From assembly GCA_030583865.1 (NCBI GenBank), contig CP129479.1, positions 570,744-634,743 of the forward strand: 64,000 nucleotides of DNA. Reading direction: 5' to 3'. A model generated the notes under the pieces. It was not told the origin of the DNA. It worked only from the letters and a program-made list of their open reading frames with translations, and searched no databases. Source of the stretch: Thermodesulfobacteriota bacterium (GTDB lineage Bacteria; Desulfobacterota; GWC2-55-46). Every line of letters starts with the position of its first letter. Position 1 is the first letter of the stretch. Both the position numbers and the translations under genes were made by a program. This document shows positions 41,273 through 48,306 of this stretch, one piece after another.

Positions 41273-42222
41273 ACCTTGTGCAGGCCATAAACCAGGCCCT
41301 CGCCCAGGAGATGGAGCGGGACAAAGACGTCATCGTCATCGGCGAGGACGTGGGAAAGGACGGAGGCGTTTTCAGGGTCACGCAGGGCCTCCTGGATAAA
41401 TTCGGCCCCGAGAGGGTCATGGATACCCCACTTTCGGAGCTCGGCATCATAGGCGCGGCAGTGGGGCTTGCCGCATACGGCATGAAGCCGGTTGCAGAGA
41501 TACAGTTCATGGGATTCACCTACGCAGGTCTTGAGCAGCTCTTCTCGCACGCCGCGCGCATACGCTCCCGTTCGAGAAACCGTTTCACCTGCCCGATGGT
41601 CGTCCGCACCCCTTACGGTATAGGCATAAAGCCGCCGGAGCTTCATTCGGAATCTACCGAGGCGCTGTTCTGCCACATGCCGGGCTTGAAGGTGGTCGTG
41701 CCTTCAAACCCGTATAGCGCCAAGGGCCTCCTTGCCTCGGCCATAAGGGACCCCGACCCGGTGCTTTTTCTGGAGGCATCGAGGCTTTACAGGTCCATTA
41801 AGGCGGAGGTTCCGGAAGAGGAGTATACGATACCCCTCGGCAAGGCCTCGGTTTATCAGGAGGGGAATGACATTACGGTCGTTTCCTGGGGCACCATGCT
41901 CCACAGGGCAGCGGAGGCCTCGGAGGATTTCGACTGCGAGATAATAGACCTGCAGACGCTCCGCCCCTATGACGAGGAGGCCGTAGTAAATTCCGTAAAG
42001 AAGACCGGCAGGCTCGTCATAGTCTATGAGGCGACGAGGATAGGGGGCTTCGGTGCGGAGATAGCGGCACTCGTAGCGGAGGAGGCTTTCGAGTACCTCA
42101 AGGCCCCTGTAATAAGGGTGGCGGCGCCGGAGGCCGTTATACCCATGGCAAGGCTCGAAGACCATTACATGCCCTCTCCCGAGAGGATAAGGGCTGCTTT
42201 CGAGAAGGTGATGCAGTACTGA
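41260..42222 (+). CDS. pdhB: pyruvate dehydrogenase E1 component subunit beta
   Basis: A 320-residue subunit. It starts MARLNLVQAINQALAQEMER with VIVIGEDVGKDGGVFRVTQG (Glu contacting TPP, about 29), then MDTPLSELGIIGAAVGLAAYG, KPVAEIQFMGFTYAGLEQL, and PVIRVAAPEAVIPMARLEDH near the C-terminus. GTG start overlaps pdhA. A family 1 element (copy H) begins at the last base of its TGA stop and separates it from the E2 gene. Confidence 0.93.
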   Translation: MARLNLVQAINQALAQEMERDKDVIVIGEDVGKDGGVFRVTQGLLDKFGPERVMDTPLSELGIIGAAVGLAAYGMKPVAEIQFMGFTYAGLEQLFSHAARIRSRSRNRFTCPMVVRTPYGIGIKPPELHSESTEALFCHMPGLKVVVPSNPYSAKGLLASAIRDPDPVLFLEASRLYRSIKAEVPEEEYTIPLGKASVYQEGNDITVVSWGTMLHRAAEASEDFDCEIIDLQTLRPYDEEAVVNSVKKTGRLVIVYEATRIGGFGAEIAALVAEEAFEYLKAPVIRVAAPEAVIPMARLEDHYMPSPERIRAAFEKVMQY

Positions 42223-42364
42223 GGCAGCCTCTGAAAATTGATTTTTTCCCCGGACTCTGTGTCAGGCCGTTAATAAAAATGCTCACATATTGTCATATAT
42301 GCTGCGCTTTTATTCCCGGTCTTCCTCGATTGCGGGGAAAAATCTCGAATTTTTAGAGGTTGCC
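42222..42364 (+). mobile_element. family 1 palindromic element, copy H (inside the pdh operon)
   Basis: Full-length with core TGCTCACATATTGTCATATA. The flanks CTGA and CTGG match in three of four bases. It lies between pdhB and the E2 gene. Confidence 0.88.
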
Positions 42365-42368
42365 CTGG

Positions 42369-42406
42369 ATTAAAAACCGCTCTTTTCCCCGATCTCTTAA
42401 GTAAAG
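42369..42406 (+). repeat. family 1 relic (left arm only)
   Basis: ATTAAAAACCGCTCTTTTCC followed by CCGATCTCTT resembles the left arm of family 1 and stands right behind copy H; the apex and right arm are absent. Confidence 0.45.
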
Positions 42407-42475
42407 AAGCACCCCATTTTGATATACGCGGGTAGCGGCGAATCTTATCTATCGCTTTTTTTCAGGAGGACCTTG

Positions 42476-43795
42476 ATGGAATTCGAATTCCGGCTGCCGG
42501 ACCTCGGCGAGGGCATAACCGAGGGCGAGGTGGTGAAATGGCGCGTAAAGGAGGGCGACCGCGTCGAGGAACACCAGGTCGTCGTCGAGGTGGAGACCGA
42601 CAAGGCCATTGTCGAGGTCCCTTCGCCGAGGGGAGGGAAGGTCACGGGCATCAATAAGGGCGAGCGAGAGACGGTCAGGGTCGGCGAGACCCTTATGAGG
42701 ATAGAGACGGAAGCGGCTGCCGAGGAAAGGGCCCCTGAGAAGAAACCTGAAAAGAAGAAAGCAGAGGAGCAGAGGGCGAGGCCTCCCTCGGTTTCGGTCG
42801 TGGGCGCATTGCCTGAAAAGGAGGAGGTCACCGCATCCCCCAAGGCGAGGGCGCTCGCCAAAAAGCTTGGAGTGGACCTTCCGGCTGTAAAAGGCACAGG
42901 GCCGGGCGGCATGGTAACCGAGGCGGACGTAAAGGCCGCATCCGAAGGCAAGGCGGCCCCTCCCAGGCCGCCGGAAAAGGAAGAGGCCGTCGAGAGGGCT
43001 TACGAGCCGAGGCTTGAAGAGAGGCCCGGGCCTCCAGGGGAAAAACGGGCCGAGGAAAGGCCGCCCTCACCGCCAGGACAGGACAAGTACGGGCCTGTCG
43101 AGCGGATACCCATAAGGGGCGTAAGGAAGGCCATAGCAAAAAACCTCCTCGCGAGCCAGAGGACCGCCGCGTTCGTAACGGGCATGGACGACGCGGACGT
43201 GACCGAGCTTTGGGCCCTCCGGAAGCGAGAGTCAAAGGTCGCGAAGGAAAGAGGGGTGCACCTCACCTTCCTCCCATTTTTCATGAAGGCCGCGCAGCAC
43301 GCCCTTGCGGCCTATCCCCGCGTAAACGCCTCGGTCGACGAGCAGTCGGGCGAGATAATCATTAAGAAATACTACAACATCGGCTTTGCCGTGGACACGC
43401 CCGAGGGGCTCATGGTCTCGGTAGTGAAGAACGTGGAAAAGAAGACCATACTCGATCTTGCCGCGGAGCTGCAGGAGCTTTCGCTCAAGGCCAGGGAGAG
43501 GAAGATAACCCTTGATGAGCTCAAGGGCTCGACCTTCACCATAAGCAATTACGGGAGCTTCGGCGGCACCTACGCGACCCCCATAATCAACCACCCTGAC
43601 GTTGCAATACTCGGCACAGGGAAGATAAGCGAAAGGCCCTGGGTGGTGAACGGGTCGGTCGCGATAAGGAAGGTGCTCCCGATATCATTCACCTTCGACC
43701 ACAGGGTCATAGACGGCGCGGACGCGGCCCGGTTCGTGAACAGGATAGTAGCCTACCTCGAAGACCCGGGAAGGATATTCATAGAGAGCTCATGA
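42476..43795 (+). CDS. pdhC: dihydrolipoamide acyltransferase (E2) of the pyruvate dehydrogenase complex
   Basis: A 439-residue E2. One lipoyl domain (about 1-77) with the lipoylated Lys in VEVETDKAIVEVPSP (about 43), a charged Pro/Glu/Lys linker, a peripheral-subunit-binding domain (TASPKARALAKKLGVDLPAV, about 119-155), a second linker, and the catalytic domain (about 205-439) with the active-site SFTFDHRVIDGADAARFVNR (His and Asp near 404-408) and ISNYGSFGGTY. ATG 42476 sits behind CAGGAGGA; the frame extends upstream but without support. Lipoamide dehydrogenase (E3) is not in the window. Confidence 0.93.
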   Translation: MEFEFRLPDLGEGITEGEVVKWRVKEGDRVEEHQVVVEVETDKAIVEVPSPRGGKVTGINKGERETVRVGETLMRIETEAAAEERAPEKKPEKKKAEEQRARPPSVSVVGALPEKEEVTASPKARALAKKLGVDLPAVKGTGPGGMVTEADVKAASEGKAAPPRPPEKEEAVERAYEPRLEERPGPPGEKRAEERPPSPPGQDKYGPVERIPIRGVRKAIAKNLLASQRTAAFVTGMDDADVTELWALRKRESKVAKERGVHLTFLPFFMKAAQHALAAYPRVNASVDEQSGEIIIKKYYNIGFAVDTPEGLMVSVVKNVEKKTILDLAAELQELSLKARERKITLDELKGSTFTISNYGSFGGTYATPIINHPDVAILGTGKISERPWVVNGSVAIRKVLPISFTFDHRVIDGADAARFVNRIVAYLEDPGRIFIESS

Positions 43796-43978
43796 GGACT
43801 GGCGCGGTATGCTTCAGCCCGGCAGGATTTTTTGTCATTCTGAGGGAGCGTAAGCGACCGATAATTTTTGCAGGACAGCAAAAATTGAATGCCGAGCCTC
43901 TTAGCGAGGCAGCCCGAAGGGTCGAGCCCCAGGACGGGGCGAGATAAGAACCTCGTATACAAGCCCCGTCGCAAAAAG
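43796..43978. other. intergenic DNA, nothing recognised
   Basis: After the E2 gene I see TCATTCTGAGGGAGCGTAAG, a TTTTTGCaggacaGCAAAAA hairpin (43867-43885) and GCCTCTTAGCGAGGC (43895-43909), but no gene and no clear terminator. Confidence 0.5.
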
Positions 43979-44150
43979 ACCTTTTAACGCGCTGCCGCGC
44001 TCTTTTTGGGCATAAGGCTCCGCTCCCTTTCCGCCTCCTTCCTCCGGGCTCGGCCCTTAAGTCGCTCGACCTTCGGCCTCGCTCCTGCTGCCCCGCCTCG
44101 CCCGCCCCTCCCCCATCCCCATGTTCGCTCCGCCTTATGCCCCGGGGTGG
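43979..44150 (-). repeat. family 3 GC-rich repeat, copy 3 (inverted)
   Basis: Reads on the minus strand like the copies at 17341 and 25943: GGGGCATAAGGCGGAGCGAA, GGGGGAGGGGCGGGCGAGGCG, GGGCATAAG-type inverted end, GAGCGCGGCAGCGCG. A degenerate fourth copy may extend over 44205-44285. Confidence 0.8.
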
Positions 44151-44287
44151 TTTGAAATACAAAAACAAAAACGAGTGAGATTCTTTTTGTCTTGAAACAA
44201 ACACCGGAGGGTAAGGCGAGCGCAGCATAAGGGAGGAAGAGCGTGAACGGGCCGGGGCGGGAGGAGCAAAGCGACTTAAGGGGCCCG

Positions 44288-44324
44288 TTGGAGATTCCCG
44301 GCATTCCGCCGGGAATCTCCAACA
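44288..44324. repeat. perfect 16-bp hairpin
   Basis: GTTGGAGATTCCCGGC, 5-base loop, GCCGGGAATCTCCAAC. Not followed by T; not near a gene end. The rest of 44151-44540 shows no gene. Confidence 0.7.
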
Positions 44325-44544
44325 CAAGAGGAAGATTTCCGGATTTACATCCGCTCGCTCGACCCCCAAAAAAAATCGGGGTCTCTCTTCGCTTTTGTGT
44401 GTTCACGGGGTGGGGGAGGGGGTTAGCAAGCGAGTCTTACCCTCAAAAACCGCACGGCAGTGCGGAAAAAGGCAGTTTTGCACATATGGTCAATGTATGG
44501 CCATTTTCATTACCCCCAGCCTTGTAGAATTACCCGGCCTTCTC

Positions 44545-44577
44545 CCAAAAAAGAGCCCCGCCTTTTCAGGCGGGGCC
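44545..44577 (-). terminator. terminator of sodB
   Basis: On the minus strand GCCCCGCC TGAAAA GGCGGGGC followed by CTTTTTT, 31 bases after the sodB stop. Confidence 0.88.
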
Positions 44578-44607
44578 TCCTAAAATCGTATCTTCCGAAG
44601 GCAGGCC

Positions 44608-45222
44608 TCAGCTCGCCGCCTCTTTCTGCACCTGGTCGAGGTCGACCCTGTCGAGCCTCTTCTGGCAGACATTCCAGTTGATGTTCTTCATGAACGCGTC
44701 GATATAGGGCGCCCTCTTCGCGCCGTAGTCCATGAAGTAGGCGTGCTCGTAGACGTCCATTACGAGCACGGGCACCACGTTCATCGGGACCTTCTCGTTG
44801 TGCGCGTCAAGGCAGTAGTTGTGGAGCTTGCCGTCGTAGAGCGAGAGGGCAGTTACCACCCAGCCCCTGCATGACATGCCGCAGGCCTTGAACTCCTCCG
44901 TCCACTTCTCGAACGAGCCCCATTCCCTCGCGATAAGGTCCGAGAGCTTCCCCGACGGCTTGCCGCCCTTGCCCATGAGGTTCTCGAAGTAGAGCTCGTG
45001 GAGGACGACGGCGTTATAGGCGAAGGTCTCTTCTATCTTCAAGGCCCTCCAGTCGGAAAAGACCTGGTTTGCCGTTCCGAGGTCGGCCTTCTTCTGCTTA
45101 TCCTCTATCTCGTTCAATTTGTTTATGTAGCCGACGTAGAGTATGTCCCTGTGGTTCGATATCTGCGCCTCGGAGAGGCCCTCGGGCTTGAGGTCGAACT
45201 TTTTTGGCTGGTGCTGTGGCAT
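44608..45222 (-). CDS. sodB: superoxide dismutase (Fe/Mn family)
   Basis: A 204-residue dismutase. Metal ligands: His in SNHRDILYVGYINKL (about 24), His in VVLHELYFENL (about 75), Asp and His in VLVMDVYEHAYFMDYG (about 154-168). The helical N-domain and LHNYCLDAHNE in the C-domain follow the family. It differs from E. coli SodB in several usual metal-preference positions, so iron or manganese cannot be told. Its own GGGAGGGA precedes ATG 45222; family 1 copy I lies 21 bases upstream. Confidence 0.93.
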   Translation of the reverse strand: MPQHQPKKFDLKPEGLSEAQISNHRDILYVGYINKLNEIEDKQKKADLGTANQVFSDWRALKIEETFAYNAVVLHELYFENLMGKGGKPSGKLSDLIAREWGSFEKWTEEFKACGMSCRGWVVTALSLYDGKLHNYCLDAHNEKVPMNVVPVLVMDVYEHAYFMDYGAKRAPYIDAFMKNINWNVCQKRLDRVDLDQVQKEAAS

Positions 45223-45243
45223 GAGTCCCTCCCTTTCTTAAGT

Positions 45244-45386
45244 GGCACCCTCTAAAAATTGATCTTTTCCCCGGACTCTCTGTCAGGCCGTGAATAAAAA
45301 TGCTCACATATTGTCATATATGCTCCGCTTTTTATTCCCGGCCTTCCTTGATTGCGGGCAAAATATCTAATTTTTGGAGGTTGCCA
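45244..45386 (+). mobile_element. family 1 palindromic element, copy I
   Basis: Complete copy; left end GGCACCC, right end GGTTGCC, flanks AAGT and AGGT (three of four match). It occupies the promoter region of sodB. Confidence 0.87.
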
Positions 45387-45472
45387 GGTGTTATTTGTGC
45401 GGACGCCTGAAAATGACAGTGCGTCGTAAGACCACTGTTTTAACTGGTTGCCGAAAAACTAAAAACACGTTC

Positions 45473-45528
45473 AGACTGCTCAAAAAGCTCAAGGCGACGC
45501 AGCAGATGTGGGCTTTTTCAGCAACCCG
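45473..45528. repeat. family 2 relic
   Basis: CAGACTGCTCAAAAAGCTCA to GGGCTTTTTCAGCAACC, with the inner hairpin deleted. The rest of 45387-45566 shows no gene. Confidence 0.6.
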
Positions 45529-45566
45529 GTAGCTTAATTAAACCAGCTATCATGAATCTGTCAAGG

Positions 45567-45902
45567 TCAGACGAACCTGTTGAGGACTATGCTCAAGAGG
45601 CTTATGACGAGCGCCCCTACCAGGGCAGGCAGGAAGCCGGCAACCGCAAAGCCGCTTATAAGCCAGCCCACCGCCCAGAAAATGAGGCCGTTAAGGACGA
45701 GCGTAAAGAGCCCGAGCGTGAGTATGTTTATGGGCAGAGTGAGTACCAGGAGGACCGGCTTTATTATGAGGTTCATGACGGCCAGGAGGACCGCGGCCTT
45801 TATCGCGGGGCCGTAGCCCTCGACGTTCACGCCCGGGACCAGGTACGAGGCGAGGAATATCCCTGCCGTTAATATTATGAGCCGGAGTATGATGTTAAGC
45901 AT
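45567..45902 (-). CDS. phage holin family membrane protein
   Basis: A 111-residue protein with four close membrane helices (about 4-22, 31-52, 58-79, 83-105). It matches the chromosomal phage holin family 4 type (small uncharacterised membrane proteins), with IKPVLLVLTLPINILTLGLF in the middle. Not necessarily phage-derived. ATG 45902 once overlapped the end of the inositol-phosphatase gene before family 1 copy J came in between. Confidence 0.88.
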   Translation of the reverse strand: MLNIILRLIILTAGIFLASYLVPGVNVEGYGPAIKAAVLLAVMNLIIKPVLLVLTLPINILTLGLFTLVLNGLIFWAVGWLISGFAVAGFLPALVGALVISLLSIVLNRFV

Positions 45903-45919
45903 CCCAATCGAGCCCCTTT

Positions 45920-46061
45920 AGGCTACCTCTAAAAACGATTATTTTTCCTGATCTCTGTGTCAGGGCGGAAATAAAAATGCTCACATATTACCATATATGC
46001 TGCGCTTTTATTTCCGCCCTTCCTTGACCTCAGAAAAAATTCTTAATTCTTAGAGGCACCC
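45920..46061 (+). mobile_element. family 1 palindromic element, copy J (subfamily 2)
   Basis: Ends GGCTACC/GGCACCC with a perfect 4-bp duplication TTTA on the plus strand (45917-45920 and 46062-46065). The stems GGGCGGAAATAAAA/TTTTATTTCCGCCC and TTTTTCCTGA/TCAGAAAAA are of the same subfamily as copy D. Confidence 0.9.
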
Positions 46062-46831
46062 TTTAATACCTTTATCATTCGCTCGTGTATCAGGCCGTTC
46101 GAGGCGAGGCATTCCTTGCCGTAGATGGAAAAAGGGCCGCCGCCGAAGCCGGTCACCCGCCCCCCGGCCTCCTCGACTATTAGCGCGCCTGCCGCCACAT
46201 CCCAGGGCCTCAGTTTCATCTCCCAGTACCCGTCGAACCTGCCCGAGGCCGTGTAGCAGAGGTCCAGCGCCGCCGAGCCCGCCCTCCTTATGGCCTGCGC
46301 CCTGAGCGAAAAGGCCGAGAAGTGGTCGAGGTTATTGTCGTCCGCCACGCGGAGATCATAGGGGAAGCCGGTCGCAAGCAGGCTCCTGTCGAGAGAGCCA
46401 GTGGAAGATACTTTTATCTTCTCGCCGTTAAGGGACGCGCCCCGGCCCTTCTCGGCCGTGTAGAGCTCATCGAGCATGGGGTCGTATACGGCCCCGAAAA
46501 CGATAGCCCCTTCCTCCTCGAAGGCTATGGAGACGCAGAAGAAAGGGAAACCGTGGGAGTAGTTTGTCGTTCCGTCGAGCGGGTCTATTATCCATTTGAA
46601 AGGCGAGTCCTTCACTACCTCCGGGCTCTCCTCCGTAAGGATGCCGTGCCCGGGGAAGGCCTTCCGTATCTCGCCCATTATGAGGTCCTCGGACGCGCGG
46701 TCGGCCTCTGTAACGAGGTCTATCGCACCTTTGAACTCAATGCTCCGGGCCCTTCCCAGGTTTTCCTTGAGCAGGCCTCCCGCGCGCCTTATGGTCTCTA
46801 TCGCGGTTTCCCTTACCTTGTTTCTCATCAT
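46043..46831 (-). CDS. inositol monophosphatase family protein (first paralogue)
   Basis: A 262-residue member of the IMPase/SuhB family. Metal-binding motifs: TEADRASEDLI (about 40), LTEESPE (about 69-75), WIIDPLDGTTNYSHGFPF (about 84-101) and the C-terminal WDVAAGALIVEEAGG (about 205-219). The last five residues and the stop come from family 1 copy J, because the gene now runs into that element (KGASKN instead of an original KGLDWDA). The paralogue at 46893 lies 61 bases upstream. Whether it acts on inositol phosphate, a nucleotide or as a ribosome-biogenesis SuhB is open. Confidence 0.92.
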   Translation of the reverse strand: MMRNKVRETAIETIRRAGGLLKENLGRARSIEFKGAIDLVTEADRASEDLIMGEIRKAFPGHGILTEESPEVVKDSPFKWIIDPLDGTTNYSHGFPFFCVSIAFEEEGAIVFGAVYDPMLDELYTAEKGRGASLNGEKIKVSSTGSLDRSLLATGFPYDLRVADDNNLDHFSAFSLRAQAIRRAGSAALDLCYTASGRFDGYWEMKLRPWDVAAGALIVEEAGGRVTGFGGGPFSIYGKECLASNGLIHERMIKVLKGASKN

Positions 46832-46892
46832 CCGCCTTTTTGTGGATCCATATTTACAGAGTATATCCGAAAAAGACCTTATGAAATGTCTC

Positions 46893-47657
46893 TCAGGCTA
46901 ATGCCTCGAGCACCCGTTCATGGATGAGCCCGTTCGTGGCAAGGCACTCCCCGGAATCGAGGGAAAAGGGGCCGCCCTCCAAGTCGGTTATCATGCCCCC
47001 TGCCTCGGTCAGGACGAGGGAGCCTGCCGCCGCGTCCCACGCATGGAACCTGGGGTTCCGGTATCCTTCGAGCCTCCCGGCGGCCACGTAGCAGAGCTCG
47101 AGCGCGGCTGAGCCCGCGCGTCTTAAGGCCTGCGCCTTTCTCGAAAGGGCGGCGAAGTCCCTGAATATCCCGCCCTCTTTTGCGGCCAGGTCCTTCGGAA
47201 AATCGCTTGCAAGGAGGCTTTTGCCGAGCTCCCCGGTCCGGGAGACATGAATGGCCTTACCGTTAAGCCGGGCCCCTTTGCCGGCCTCGGCCAGAAAGAG
47301 CTCGTCCCTGAGGGGATCGAATACCACACCGAGGACCACTTGCCCTTTCTCCTCAAGCGCTATCGAAACGGAGAAATGGGGGAACGAATGCGAATAGTTC
47401 GTCGTCCCGTCGAGCGGGTCTATTATCCAGCGGTACGTAAGGCTGCCCTTCTCTTCAGGGCTCTCCTCTGAGAGGATGCCATGCCCCGGGAAAGCCGAGC
47501 GGATCTCCTCCTTTATGATGCGTTCGGAAAGGAAGTCGCTCTCCGTTACCACGCCCTCGACGCCCTTGGACTCTACGGACAAGGGCCTGCCGAAACCCTC
47601 CCTGACGGCGGCGCCCGCCTTCAGGGCCGCCTTTGTCGCGACCTCTTTAAAGTCCAT
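46893..47657 (-). CDS. inositol monophosphatase family protein (second paralogue)
   Basis: A 254-residue paralogue of the next gene: VTESDFLSERIIKEEI (about 37-52), LSEESPEEKG, RWIIDPLDGTTNYSHSFPHF (about 77-96) and WDAAAGSLVLTEAGG (about 197-211). The two share the SNGLIHER/TNGLIHER end segment, so they arose by tandem duplication. An FmdB-type zinc-ribbon gene lies upstream, separated by a terminator. Confidence 0.92.
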   Translation of the reverse strand: MDFKEVATKAALKAGAAVREGFGRPLSVESKGVEGVVTESDFLSERIIKEEIRSAFPGHGILSEESPEEKGSLTYRWIIDPLDGTTNYSHSFPHFSVSIALEEKGQVVLGVVFDPLRDELFLAEAGKGARLNGKAIHVSRTGELGKSLLASDFPKDLAAKEGGIFRDFAALSRKAQALRRAGSAALELCYVAAGRLEGYRNPRFHAWDAAAGSLVLTEAGGMITDLEGGPFSLDSGECLATNGLIHERVLEALA

Positions 47658-47691
47658 GCGGCCTCCGGGGGCTTTCAGGTTGAAAGGACCG

Positions 47692-47722
47692 GAAAAAATT
47701 CGGCCCGGGAAGACCCCGGGCC
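47692..47722 (-). terminator. terminator after the FmdB-type gene
   Basis: On the minus strand GGCCCGGGG TCTT CCCGGGCC followed by GAATTTTTT. Confidence 0.8.
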
Positions 47723-47806
47723 ATGCCTATCAAGAGGATGCTGAAAAACCTTTTTGGGGAAACTTCTGTAGAAAGGTTTCCCCCATACCCCTTCAAAGAC
47801 TTCTAG

Positions 47807-47845
47807 TTCCTGAGGAAGCCCCCCTTGGGGGCTTCCTCAGGAAGA
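47807..47845. repeat. perfect 17-bp hairpin
   Basis: TTCCTGAGGAAGCCCCC, short loop, GGGGGCTTCCTCAGGAA. No T run. The surroundings (47745-47905) contain further inverted AGAAAGGTTTC/GAAACTTTTT segments; no gene. Confidence 0.65.
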
Positions 47846-47931
47846 ACTGAAAGTTTTTGGAGAGTGTTTGAGAGAAACTTTTTACAAAAAGGTTCTCTCA
47901 AGGGGTTTTCGGCATTCTATGAAAAAGCTGC

Positions 47932-48183
47932 TCAGCAGGACGGGCACGACGAGCAGTCCGGCTTCGGCGCGTCCGATTCCTTTTTGGATTCCTTTGAAGC
48001 GCTCTTTGAGGCGTAATCGGTCTTGTACCAGCCCGAGCCCTTCAGGTGGAAGGCTGAAGAAGATATTTTCCTTTCGACCTTGCCCGAGCAGTGGACGCAT
48101 TTCTTGAGGGGCTTTTCCGAAAACTTCTGCAGCGCCTCGAACTCCTTGCCGCAGTCCTTGCAGATATATTCATAGATCGGCAT
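47932..48183 (-). CDS. FmdB-family zinc ribbon protein
   Basis: An 83-residue protein. MPIYEYICKDCGKEFEALQK is the FmdB signature; CKDCG (8-12) and CVHC (29-32) bind one zinc. ISSSAFHLKGSGWYKTDYAS follows as in the family. The tail is hydrophilic and ends with CSSCPSC, three extra cysteines common in deltaproteobacterial members. Proposed to act as a regulator, but function is not established. Confidence 0.93.
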   Translation of the reverse strand: MPIYEYICKDCGKEFEALQKFSEKPLKKCVHCSGKVERKISSSAFHLKGSGWYKTDYASKSASKESKKESDAPKPDCSSCPSC

Positions 48184-48306
48184 GAACCTATACCTCCGGG
48201 CCAGATTTTTCCTTTATATATTGTAGGTACGTGCGGCAGTAATGTCAATTTTAAAAAAAAGCTGCTTTAAGGGAGCCAACAAAAATCTGGCTAAGGTACT
48301 GATTTT

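Noticed and set aside
43796-44607. Several frames of 60-200 codons in the 812-base gap after pdhC
   Set aside because: They run through family 3 repeats and hairpins, read in many frames and strands, and show no conserved residues.
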